This document shows, one piece after another, positions 24,801 through 34,005 of a stretch of 64,000 nucleotides of DNA (the first letter of the stretch is position 1; each line of letters begins with the position of its first letter). The notes under the pieces are model-generated. The model was not told where the DNA came from. It worked only from the letters and a program-made list of their open reading frames with translations, and did no database searches. Source of the stretch: Apostichopus japonicus (Eukaryota > Echinodermata > Holothuroidea > Aspidochirotida > Stichopodidae). The stretch is from contig NC_092567.1 of assembly GCF_037975245.1 (NCBI RefSeq), positions 10,943,376 to 11,007,375 of the forward strand. Direction: 5' to 3'. Made by a program: the position numbers and the translations under genes.

Positions 24801-26951
24801 TTCAACGTCCGGATTACCTTTCATTTTGAATTAAGAAACGCTATACTGATACTGTACAGAGAAACTAACAATAAAATAAGAAATAAAAAGTAGGTAATTC
24901 GTGGTTTACGTGACATTCATTTTGATTAATTGTGCAACTGATATGGTTAACGCTGGGTTCACGTTCATTGTAAAGTCAAAACAATAGAGCGAAAAATGAG
25001 CATATAAAACATATATATGTCAATAATTTGCATCACGTGACACCAAACGTGTTTTCAGTTCGTATTGTATACAATGTGTTACAGCTTCCAAGTATATTGA
25101 TATCTCGTTCATCGTTCCGGACTTGTAAGAAAGTAATCTGGCTTTCAATTGCTTGTTTTGACAGGGTTTTCATTTTGATCCTCTTTGTCCAAACCAACAA
25201 AATCTTTGTCTCTTCTTCACTCACTATTACTATCTCTTCAATTTCTCCAATCTCTCTCATCTCTCTCAAAAACAAAACGAGATCATGTCTAACTGTTACT
25301 ATAGCCCTACTACCAGCAAACTAACATGTTCCTAGACAATGGTACTATGGTAACCAGAGATGCCCGGATGCTACGGGAAGGGGACAGGAGTATACTATGA
25401 TCGCGAATTATTTTTCGGAACAGTGATTTTCTATCACTATAGTTGTGTATATTTTCGCATTGGGGTCCCAGGATGTATCAAATACTTTTAAAACTTAATA
25501 TCAGTAGTTTTTTAGGGCTTCGTAGGCAATATATATCCGGGTCCAACAAGACTACTGACCATGTGTATTAAGCGAGCTCTTGAACGTGGGAACATTCACA
25601 GGGTAGCGCTTTCAGCACACCTGAAGATTGTTCTGGGTCCACCACTCCCGCCCCTCCCTCCCCCTTTCACCGTTCATCTCTGACCTGAAGTTATCGGGAC
25701 GGTTATTAAGACTGGTTAATAAAGCTGAACGGTTTATCAATGATTACATTATAGTTTTGGAAAAAAAAAGGAACGCTAGCAAACAAAGACGCTGTCTTTT
25801 ACATTTAACACTTAAACTGTTTATAGTCTTTTGCACTTTAATATGCATTTATAATTAACCCATTTACTGTTAAAAGCTTTCCACTGAAGATAAAAATATG
25901 CTAATGATAACACAAGTTCCGTCAAAACAAAACATGAAGCAGAACCCAGTCTAGCATGGTCAAGAAAATCAACTCAAATAACTATCCCGTTAGATGTAAA
26001 TAATGGTCGAAATTCCCTGCAGGGAATTTCCTTTTTAAAGGTACAACAGTATATGAACGTCAGATAGTGACACCGCCTACCCAACATTTTACTTTACTTT
26101 TACACGAAATGTTACGATTGGCTTCACATTTCTAGAGGAAGAAGGGAGAGAGGTGTATCCAGCTGGGTAAATTAAAAAGGGCTACTCAGCTTGACGGGAT
26201 CAGCTTATAAACGGGACGGTACATTTACCTGCAGCGCATCAATGTGTGATATTACCCATGTGTGATATTACATTGGGTTGCATTGTTTGAGTCATCCGTG
26301 ATATCAAGCGGAAATCCCCTGGATAGGGTCATTTGATGGTTACCAGCAGGGAAGAGGATGGGGTGTGGAGATAAATGCACTGATTCTTTACACAGAAATC
26401 ACTTTTATAGATGTGGAGAGGATTATATCCCTGAATATTGAATCAATATTTTGTGACATATACTATTCATTTTTGTTACTTATATACTTATTTTCAATAT
26501 TTCAAGCAAACTGTGGAGCTTGTTATAGAATCCAACCATCACAAATTGGTCTCTTCAAGCATGGAATCAAAGCTACCACAACATTAGTGACCTTGGTTTC
26601 ATGGATTTAGCCTTCATGTGTATATTATGTTCACTACTAAAATATTCAGAATATGTTGTCGTTAGAAATCCTTAAAATGATAACTGAAATAATAATAAAC
26701 AGGACAAAAATTGTCAATACATTTGAAAACATGTAAAATGAGTTTAACAAGAAGTAAACTTAAGTTTGTTGTGACATGAATCCATTATCTTTTAAATAAC
26801 ACTTCTTATATGGCTGCATATAATTAATATTTACAACATTTAAATACACTGCATTGTGTTATCTTATACATATTTATTACTTATACTTTTCCCTCTTGTT
26901 TAGGGGTTCAAGGAGGAGGCTTACAAGAGAAACCTGCCATGGCTCATGTAA
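6830..26951 (+). CDS. candidate host gene, small-exon chain (5' end not found)
   Basis: Five exon-like segments with AG and GT borders join in one open frame: 6830-6894 (enters in phase 2, includes WNGNYINGVYRRLNLQTGQW), 7648-7737 (30 codons, VITNQVKLNHFYGTLRIGQL...), 22578-22613 (ACDGSGSLPGEE), 23525-23554 (SGLKGGGVHQ) and 26904-26951 (GFKEEAYKRNLPWLM, stop TAA 26949-26951). All junctions after the first are phase 0, and donors are GTAAAG, GTAGTA, GTAAGA, GTAAGT and GTAAGT. The later exons are glycine-rich. The first exon and start codon were not found, and the 14.8 kb intron 2 is full of transposons. I do not recognise the family and assign no function. Each segment is short, so chance matches are possible. 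The case rests on consistent phases and good donors. A further exon-like segment follows at 28175. Confidence 0.3.
7738..9471. other. intronic-type non-coding stretch with old duplications
   Basis: No gene seen. 7390-7520 resembles 10695-10820, 7865-7910 resembles 10930-10980, 8170-8240 resembles 11215-11270, 8340-8440 and 8930-9000 resemble 20640-20720 and 21010-21080, and the block around 8690 (ATACCATGGTAACCA) recurs at 12905. These are diverged duplicates, not recent repeats. Confidence 0.55.
9472..10691. mobile_element. non-autonomous hAT element, 1.22 kb
   Basis: The termini CATGGGCGGCGATC and, inverted, CAGGGGCGGCGATC are flanked by a perfect 8-bp duplication ATTAAATA (9464-9471 and 10692-10699), the hAT signature. 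Both ends lead into long G/C runs. No transposase frame remains. A second hAT-like end (CAGGTGCGTAGCCAAGG near 9995) suggests a nested insertion. The hairpin motif GCGCCAACCAATGGTGGCGC lies at 10603-10622. Confidence 0.8.
10692..11282. other. non-coding stretch, old duplicate of 7.4-8.2 kb
   Basis: Diverged copy of sequence near 7390-7520 and 7865-8240, lacking the 7648-7737 exon-like segment. It ends in the CTTTTGCT target duplication of the next hAT element. Confidence 0.5.
11283..12272. mobile_element. non-autonomous hAT element, 990 bp (copy A)
   Basis: The termini CAGAGGCGTACG and, inverted, CATAGGCGTACG are flanked by the perfect 8-bp duplication CTTTTGCT (11275-11282 and 12273-12280). 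A second copy in the opposite orientation lies at about 48542-49564 and shares the TTCGGGCA-rich subterminal block, the ATATACAGTTGACTAGTTAG segment and the terminal GGTCCCGTACGCCT. No transposase is encoded. The hairpin motif is at 11364-11383 in reverse orientation. Confidence 0.85.
12281..13364. other. non-coding stretch
   Basis: No gene recognised. A short block at 12890-12930 around ATACCATGGTAACCA matches 8680-8710 and, more loosely, 25335-25360. Short open frames here show no family features. Confidence 0.5.
13365..13603 (+). mobile_element. tRNA-derived SINE
   Basis: The head contains a pol III A box (TAGTGGTTAACG, 13371-13382) and an exact B box (GGTTCGATTCC, 13410-13420), as in tRNA-derived SINEs. 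A tRNA-unrelated body follows and ends in an ACAT-type simple repeat at about 13581-13600. The 3' half of the tRNA cloverleaf is not preserved, so this is not a tRNA gene. Flanking duplications were not clear. Confidence 0.7.
13604..13984. other. AT-rich non-coding stretch
   Basis: No gene or defined repeat was seen between the SINE and the Harbinger element. Confidence 0.5.
14238..14459 (+). pseudogene. probable Harbinger nuclease N-terminal remnant
   Basis: A 73-codon frame begins MMAMEAQFAVALLLNIM and passes into an arginine-rich stretch (RRRRHILEE). A short hydrophobic start followed by basic residues is common in Harbinger nucleases. No DDE residues are present because the body of the gene is missing. 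The call rests on position inside a Harbinger element opposite a Myb-like gene; sequence support alone is weak. Confidence 0.35.
14456..14641 (-). pseudogene. Harbinger Myb/SANT-like protein, truncated
   Basis: From the ATG at 14641 the frame reads MVATTRGKTWEEQEVLTLID, then a run of glycines made by the C tract at 14564-14577, then IQSMVENHVRNKEVFRMC and ANQGYERT. The W-x-x-x-E...LID, R-N-x-x-V-x-R-x-x-A and GYERT elements are the Myb/SANT-like fold used by Harbinger accessory proteins to bind subterminal DNA. The expected QCR-x-K continuation is lost: the frame ends after GYERTHTH. The open frame reaches up to 14797, but the upstream part has no family features, so I place the start at 14641. 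Confidence 0.55.
14951..15431. repeat. duplicated block, unit A
   Basis: The last ~124 bases of the Harbinger element plus its right flank to 15431 recur at 18858-19231 with high similarity. Unit A holds about 100 extra bases (around 15078-15170). It ends GCTGTAGG directly before a hAT terminus. Confidence 0.75.
15611..15991 (+). pseudogene. hAT transposase C-terminal dimerisation domain fragment
   Basis: The 126-codon frame contains the hATC signature: LLLVSSASSTEAERSFSALR, then RLKTRLRSTMTQQRLNHVIV and FHIHR. In hAT transposases this C-terminal region mediates dimerisation and follows the catalytic core. Core and N-terminal zinc finger are missing; only about 180 bases separate the element's left end from this fragment. 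After HIHR the frame runs into another hAT terminus (CAGGGACGTCGTTAG at about 15938), so the last residues are not original. The start at 15611 is simply the first ATG of a truncated frame. Confidence 0.75.
17266..17630. mobile_element. hAT-type MITE with CAGGGGTGGGCAACC termini
   Basis: The left end CAGGGGTGGGCAACCTGCGG and the complement of the right end CAGGGGTGGGCAACC are near perfect inverted repeats, rich in GCGGCCC. The 8-bp flanks (CTAGAGAC and CAATGGGC) do not match, so the copy is rearranged or its duplication has been lost. Confidence 0.65.
17868..18517. mobile_element. hAT-type MITE, 650 bp (copy 1), inserted in another hAT end
   Basis: The termini CAAGGGCGGCGGAACC and, inverted, CAAGGGCGGCGGAAG are flanked by a perfect duplication ATGGGCGG (17860-17867 and 18518-18525). 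The target reads CATGGGCGGTGATCATGG when the insert is removed, which is itself a hAT terminus like that at 9472. A second copy is at 36263-36908. The hairpin motif is at 18064-18083. Confidence 0.85.
18858..19231. repeat. duplicated block, unit B
   Basis: Copy of 14951-15431: Harbinger right end (to about 18990) followed by the same flank. It continues through GCTGTAGG (19224-19231) into CATTCCG without a hAT insertion, so it carries the empty version of unit A's insertion site. Confidence 0.75.
19232..22577. other. non-coding stretch
   Basis: No gene recognised. 20640-21120 contains diverged copies of 8340-9000. A short direct repeat (GACGTCACTCAGTGTTT) occurs at about 21911-21942. Small open frames show no family features. 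Confidence 0.5.
23555..26903. other. intronic-type non-coding stretch
   Basis: AT-rich; no further exon could be supported. Around 25335 a TACTATGGTAACCAGAGA block echoes those at 8690 and 12905. Confidence 0.45.
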
Positions 26952-28114
26952 CTGTAAGTCAATACAGCTGAATACTCTTTACCTTAGTGTTTAACATTGT
27001 ATTTGTTAACGGTGATTGTCTGTTACTTTTACTTGTAAGATCTTAATATATTAAAATAAATCTCCATCATTAACCACACTTTTATCCCTATATCTGTAAT
27101 TTTCTAATCTTATCTGGTCACTAATATTTATGTGCTTCAACTGTAATTGGTTTTATTATATATTGAATGTATGAAGATGAGTGATAAGTTCCTTCCATTA
27201 ACAGTAATAAGAGTATATGTTCATTATTGCAATAATGTTAATGTACACAACCTCCCTTTTCGCTGCTTAGGCGTAAGAAGGACATATAAAAGATACATTA
27301 ATTTATCTGCTAACATGTGTGTTATTACTGAAACGGTTATTATAACGATAAGTATAATTCAACCCTTCCTTATTATATTATTAATTTTATCGAAAACAAA
27401 TGAAAGATTATAGTGAGTCCTCCTTTAATACTAACAGGGACAAAAACTGTCAGTAAACAATGAAAGTGTAATAACGAAACGACTATGTGCGATATGGTGA
27501 CGTCACTCCATTGATAACACACAGAAAATAATAGAATCTGTGGAAAAGAAGAGAGTTAAATCTGAACAAGGTCATAGCTCGTCAGCTGTTTGGCATGTGA
27601 CCTAATTAGGGACGTAAAATATAATTTATCAATTGGGGTGGGATCGGGAAGGGGAGAAATGAAATACAGACTCATGAATTAACAGACAGAAGGAATGTCA
27701 AGGTCAGCAGGACACGATACTGTTTTCTAAAACACAAACATGTTAAAGAGCATGATCTTGTTCCATTTGTTTCCTACAAATTCGTCTTGTGTAACAAATT
27801 ATCCCCTTTAGCATAACACCAATAATATTAAAGTATACACACAGAGCAAGTGAATTCCTTCGTTGACGTTTATAAGAATGTTAATGTGCAATTCATGTGT
27901 AGACATACCTACGAGGACACCAAGGGCATTGGAGAGGGCGCCGCCATTTGATTATGTGCTCAAAGAAGACAACGTTATACCGGTCGTTAGCTTGTTTCCC
28001 GTGTCGCGGTGTTTTATATATTTATTTTTGGCTCATGGTATTGCTGGCACATTTTCCCCATTGTTCTACTGATAAGAATTTTGCTCGACCCATTATTTAT
28101 ATAACAAATGTACC

Positions 28115-28118
<4 letters not shown>

Positions 28119-28153
<35 letters not shown>
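28119..28153. repeat. (TA)n microsatellite
   Basis: About 35 bases of pure TA repeat directly upstream of the splice-acceptor-like sequence at 28171-28174. Confidence 0.9.
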
Positions 28154-28155
<2 letters not shown>

Positions 28156-28174
28156 TTTCATCTTTATATTACAG

Positions 28175-28541
28175 CTCAATGCTGGCGTCGCCAATCAGCA
28201 GCAGAACTGTGACGGCATTTGCTGTATTTTCAAAACTGTTAATATCTCCCAAATAATACAAACAGTGCCAGATAGAGCTCCAGTATAATACACATGCAAC
28301 TAGTCTTGTATGATTGTGACGTCATCAAATGCCTATATTCTCAAGACAATGGAATGGTGACTTGATGAAGACTGTAACTTTTACATTAACTGTGAATGGA
28401 TCTTGTAGAGAGATTAAATTGTACAATAATATTAATAATCCAACATACAATAAATAAGTGGATTTAACTGTGAAATTTACATTTTGTTTAAAGGATTACA
28501 TTATACTGAATTTTAGTATTTACATGTTTTAGTACAATAAA
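28175..28541 (+). other. candidate terminal exon with two poly(A) signals
   Basis: After TTATATTACAG an open stretch from 28175 reads LNAGVANQQQNCDGICCIFK and ends at TAA 28286-28288. AATAAA hexamers follow at 28449-28454 and 28536-28541. A GTAAGT donor at 26954 could splice to it. If the upstream exon at 26904 ends at its TAA, as the joined phase predicts, this segment is 3' UTR; in the alternative phase of that exon it would be coding. Confidence 0.3.
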
Positions 28542-31500
28542 GAGGAATGTTACTAAAGTTTCTTCAACTTTTCTGGGCTTTTTAGAGATTCACCTTAAAA
28601 TATGCTAAATGTCTGGAATACTCTTTGAATGCTAAATTAATGATGACGTCAGCCCCTTGACGTCAGGCCTAAATATTCATATTAATAATGTGTTTGATAC
28701 AATTTAATAACTCAACAAAATCAAGTTTTGTAACTGTTCTAACACCAAAGCATATTTAGATTATTTTTTACAACATTTGTCCATGTCGAATTTGTACTTC
28801 AATGTTAAAATTTTATTTGAGGCCATAAAAGTCTTCTCACCTCATTGGGTTTTGTCTTACATTTGAGGAACTGACATAACTGTCTCCGTATTATATTATA
28901 TAGTCCAGTTACCTTTACTGATGAACTTAGCTGTTTAAAGTAACATGTCTCAAAATTAAACAAAATATTATAGTGAAAGCAGCCTAGACTGAAAGCCAGT
29001 GGTGTACAACATAACAACATTCATGTTGTGCTTAAAGTCATCCTTTCATATGCTACATGTTCAATTACTTAGTTTTGAGCGCTAAATCGTTCAAATGTAA
29101 TTTATTTGGTTTTGTTAGTCACATTCGGTTTAGGGTTAGGGTTAGGGGGACTAGAGGGGTGGGTGATGGGGACATAAATGTTATCCTGTGACCATTTCTG
29201 AATCTGATGTATATGCTGCTAAAGATTGTTATGAGTGCACTGTCCACAATCTATCTCCTATTGAGATAACAGCGACTTCATCTTCGCCACAAACTGGAAT
29301 AGTATGGTGACGTCACTGATTACTAAGTTGAAGAAACAATTAACAAATGTACTATTTTTCTCTCTTGAATTCAGCTTTATGAAGTTTAAAACAAAACGAT
29401 GACAGGAAAGTACATATAAGAAAGAATGAGTAATTATGAAAGACTCGTCCACTATTAATTAAGATATATTACCCACCTATTAGGCGGGTTTAACCCCAGG
29501 TAGCATGCATCATTTAAATTTATTGCAAGCGTTTTCTTACTTAAGAAAGATGCGATATCTTACATGATCATACACGCTACTTAGTAGTTTATTGTTAAGT
29601 GTACAACAAGTCATTTCTTACGTTTTATTACCCACATTACTGTCCACATATACTTTCATTTCTAAATCTAAATTCATTTGCTATTAAAGCCAAATTCACA
29701 TTGCTACTCGCTAATTAAATTACTAATGACGTCATCCAACAACCACTACGTCATCAGTATAGGAGACTATATTTTCTTGGATGTCAACTATTGAGAGAGG
29801 GAAAAAAACACAAACCCAATCTTACTCTTTGCGTATATGTGGAGGGGCGGGGTGTGTGTGTGTGTGGGGGGGGGGCAGTTGGGAGGGTTTGATGACGTTC
29901 CCACCACTTTGGTGATCAAGTGGATGTTATAGTAGTTATTTGCACCACCATCAGAACCCGAATCTGTCGAATGGGAATTATATGGTAATATACAGTATTT
30001 TCCCCCAATATGTTAGTCTTCGTTACATGCGTAAATAAAGAGCAACGTTTGTTTTACGTACTCCTCGTTTGCAGGTCATAACATCCTTTATAAGTCCAAT
30101 TGTATGTAATGTTATGATTCATCCCAATTCCAAACCCATATCTCCACCTTCCAACCCCCCCCCCCCCCACCCCGGCCTTCCCCGACAAACACCTTACTAC
30201 TCAGATAATTGATTACACGCCTAATTCTGTTAATATTTCTATACTATTTTTAAGCAGACTTGTTTATACCGCTTTGGTAAAAATATGTACATATACTGTA
30301 TCCACATACACTCGGTAACTAAGAGGGCATGATTACACTTTTTCTTCGTTCTTCCTTTTACTGCATTTGACGTAAACTGTGACGTATCGGTTACGTAATG
30401 TCTAAAATCTAACAAAGAGTAGAGCCACATTAATTATGTCAACGTTAGGACTAAATGACATTCATTGGTTATCTACAATACCGTTGTGTTTTAAAAGCAT
30501 ACTGCAAGAACTTAGAGGTGATATTAATTAATATATGTTGTATGTTTTTTTTTTTAAGTCAGCATTTCTTGATGTTTGCCGGTTCCAATGTATTACCGTT
30601 CTTAATTTGAAGACAATAAGAAGACTGTGACGTCATATCATATGATGATATAAAAAAAAATGTATATTCTGTATAGTAAGTAACTGAAACTTAACTTAAT
30701 CGATCAATATTTTTTTATTGTATTATTTAATTATTATTTTATTTTCGCTTTATATTGTTTTTGTTGATTTATAATCGTTTCAAATCATCATCTTAAGAAT
30801 TAAGGTTATTGTTATCACTTTACGTCATATCCTATTTGTTGTATTGACTGAAACTATTACATGAATGCTCAAAATACTTCACAGACAAAGAAACATAGTA
30901 AAGTTTCTGTTTAGTGTTAACACTAACATTTCATCAGTAACAGTCAAGTTAAGGATGCTTTGATCATGCGCAATAACTTCAATTTTACCAGGTATGATAG
31001 CATAACGTCAATATATGATTTATATTATTACTAAAGAAGTTAATGAGATAGACAGGTTCCCCTTATTGTTAGGGCTTTGAATGGATATCATATTGTTATT
31101 TTGCATTTGCTTAATTTAAATTTTTGCTACATTTTTAAAACTGTCTGTTGAAGTATTGGTTATATTTTGACTCAAAAGAGACTGTAACGTCGTGAGCTTA
31201 AAAATGAGAAAAGAAAAATGTACATTTGACTTATTAAAGAGAATCATATACTAAACATCCGGGTGAAATTTGTATCCAAATCCTACATTGCGTTTTCGAT
31301 ATATCAATAGCTGAAAACAGTATGTACCAAAAATGAACTTGAAGCAAACAGGTGTGATGTCATAGTTGCACACTGAAAGCAAAATTTTCCATTTTTCTTA
31401 TGTTTTACTTCCTTAGTTTGACTTTGGATTGGCTAGGTTCCCAACTTTGTTTTTGAGTATGTGATGATGACAATACCCATTAATTGCAAAATAGACATAG

Positions 31501-31744
31501 TTTAGTGTATACCAAGTTTTGATTCCTTATCGAAGGCAAAAGGAATATATGCAATGGTGATGGCGTGTATGTGTGCGTCTGTGACACTTGCTTGAGTCCG
31601 TGATAACTCAATATCGGGGTGATGCATATTTGTCATACTTGTTATTGTAGATATATTATAGTAAGAAGGTGTGCCCAATTTTTGTAGCGCTGACCTTATA
31701 AATATTAATACGGTTATGGTTTCAAACGTAAAACGTTTTACATT
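28542..31744. other. non-coding stretch
   Basis: No gene recognised. A short interstitial telomere-type repeat is at 29129-29147, and poly-G and poly-C runs are near 29866 and 30159. Short frames are AT-driven. Confidence 0.5.
29129..29147. repeat. interstitial telomeric repeat, about 3 units of TTAGGG
   Basis: The sequence TTTAGGGTTAGGGTTAGGGG matches the common metazoan telomere repeat in tandem. It is too short to be a telomere and is probably a chance or repair-inserted tract. Confidence 0.7.
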
Positions 31745-32290
31745 GCAATAACTCCGCAACCCGAGCCGGGTCGGATTGTAGCCAAACTTGGTATACAGTT
31801 GCTGGTTACTATCTGGGCCCCAACAAATTCCGGACTCATTTTTGAGCTGGTGGAACCAAATTTTATTTTCAACTAAAATGCATTTTGAGGCAACTTCTTT
31901 GGGCCCTAATTTTTGGGCCAAATATATTTTGGGACCATCTGAGCCCACATTTTCTCTCCATTGCAATAACACCGCTACCGTAAGTCTGGTTGTAGCCAAA
32001 CTTGGTAAACAGTTGTTGGTTAATAGCTGGTACATGTAGGCCATCTGGACCCCAATAATTCCGCGCACATTTTTGGGCCAGCAGGACCAACTTATATTTC
32101 CAACTCAATTGCATTTTGGGATATGTTCTTTGGTTCGAATTTGTGAGCGCAATATTTTTGGGACCGTTTGAGGACAAAATTGTATTGGACCCAATTTTTG
32201 GGAAGGCCACAATTAGTCAACAATCTTCAAGTGCATTATGTTGTATCCAAACTTGGAATACAGTTGTTGGTTAATAGCTGGTAAATGTGG
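31745..32290. repeat. diverged tandem repeat, three units of ~215-250 bp
   Basis: The phrase TGTAGCCAAACTTGGTA or close variants recurs near 31776, 31991 and 32242, each followed by a CAGTTG(C/T)TGGTTA block and GGGCC-rich text. A 188-codon minus-strand frame (31502-32068) and shorter frames run through it and inherit the period. They show no recognised domain and are treated as repeat-borne. Confidence 0.7.
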
Positions 32291-32529
32291 GCATAAATAT
32301 TATGATACCGTATTGGGTGATGACGTAAAAATTTTTAATCTTTCACTAAGCAAGTAACCATAGTGACCGTCAGGCTCTGGTTAATATTGTATCGTTAGAA
32401 TAACGCTGATAATTGTCTGTACATTTAGTAAACCTTACAATTTCCTTCCTTCCTTCGTTTTTACTTTACTGCAACTTTTAAAGTTTCTATTTGTTAGTTA
32501 GTCTAAAAGAGAATCAAACCCAACAATCA

Positions 32530-34005
32530 TATTAATATTATGTGATAGGTAAGCTATCGATCTTTGTGATAGGTAAGCTATCTATCACTTTTAATAGTAT
32601 GTGATAGGTAACCTATCGATCATTGTAATATTATGTGACAGGTAAGCTATCGATCATTTCAATATTATGTGATAGTTAAGCTATCAATAATTTTAATATT
32701 ATGTGATAGGTAAGCAATCGATCATATTAATATTACATGATGGGTAATCTATCGATCATGTTTACATTATGTGATAGGTAAGCTGTCGATCTTTAATATT
32801 ACATGTTAGGTAAGATATCGATCATATTAATATCATGCAATAGGTAAGCCATCGATCATATTAATATTACATGATTGGTAAGCTATGGCTCATTTTAATA
32901 GTATGTGATAGGTAAGCTATCGATCATTTCAATGTTATGTGATAGTTAAGCTATCAATAATTTTAATATTATGTGATAGGTAAGCAATCGATCATATTAA
33001 TATTACATGATGGGTAATCTATCGATCATGTTTACATTATGTGATAGGTAAGCTGTCGATCTTTAATATTACATGTTAGGTAAGATATCGATCATATTAA
33101 TATCATGCAATAGGTAAGCCATCGATCATATTAATATTACATGATTGGTAAGCTATGGCTCATTTTAATAGTATGTGATAGGTAAGCTATCGATCATTTC
33201 AATGTTATGTGATAGTTAAGCTATCAATAATTTTAATATTATGTGATAGGTAAGCAATCGATCATATTAATATTACATGATGGGTAATCTATCGATCATG
33301 TTTACATTATGTGATAGGTAAGCTGTCGATCTTTAATATTACATGTTAGGTAAGATATCGATCATATTAATATCATGCAATAGGTAAGCCATCGATCATA
33401 TTAATATTACATGATTGGTAAGCTATGGCTCATTTTAATAGTATGTGATAGGTAAGCTATCGATCATTTCAATGTTATATGGTATGTAAGCTATCGATCA
33501 TTTTACTATTATGTGATAGGTAACCTATCGATCATTTTAATATTACATGATAGGTAAGATATCGATCATTTTAATATTATGTGATAGGTAAGCCATCGAT
33601 CATTTCAATGTTATGTGGTATGTAAGCTATCGATCATTTTACTATTATGTGATAGGTAAGATATCGATCATTTTAATATTATGTGGTATGTAAGCTATCG
33701 ATCATTTCAATGTTATGTGGTATGTAAGCTATCGATCATTTTACTATTATGTGATAGGTAACCTATCGATCATTTTAATATTACATGATAGGTAAGATAT
33801 CGATCATTTTAATATTATGTGATAGGTAAGCTATTGATCATTTTAATATTACATGATAGGTAACCTATCGATCATTCTAATATTATGTGACAGGTAAGCT
33901 ATCGATCATTTCAATATTATGTGATAGTTAAGCTATCAATAATTTTAATATTATGTGATAGGTAAGCAATCGATCATATTAATATTATGTGATAGGTTAG
34001 CAATC
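32530..34005. repeat. satellite: ~34-bp monomer with 270-bp higher-order unit
   Basis: The monomer core TGATAGGTAAGCTATCGATC followed by an ATT/TAATATTA spacer repeats about 43 times. Within 32651-33476 an eight-monomer unit of 270 bp is repeated about three times almost without change: the marker TTTACATTATGTGATAGG starts at 32761, 33031 and 33301. The outer monomers (32530-32650 and 33477-34005) are less ordered, with shorter sub-repeats. GATAG...CTATC makes each monomer a potential small hairpin. Confidence 0.95.

Noticed and set aside
32530-34005. CRISPR-like array
   Set aside because: Repeats are contiguous with variable AT-rich spacers of the same sequence family, and the DNA is eukaryotic; it is a satellite.
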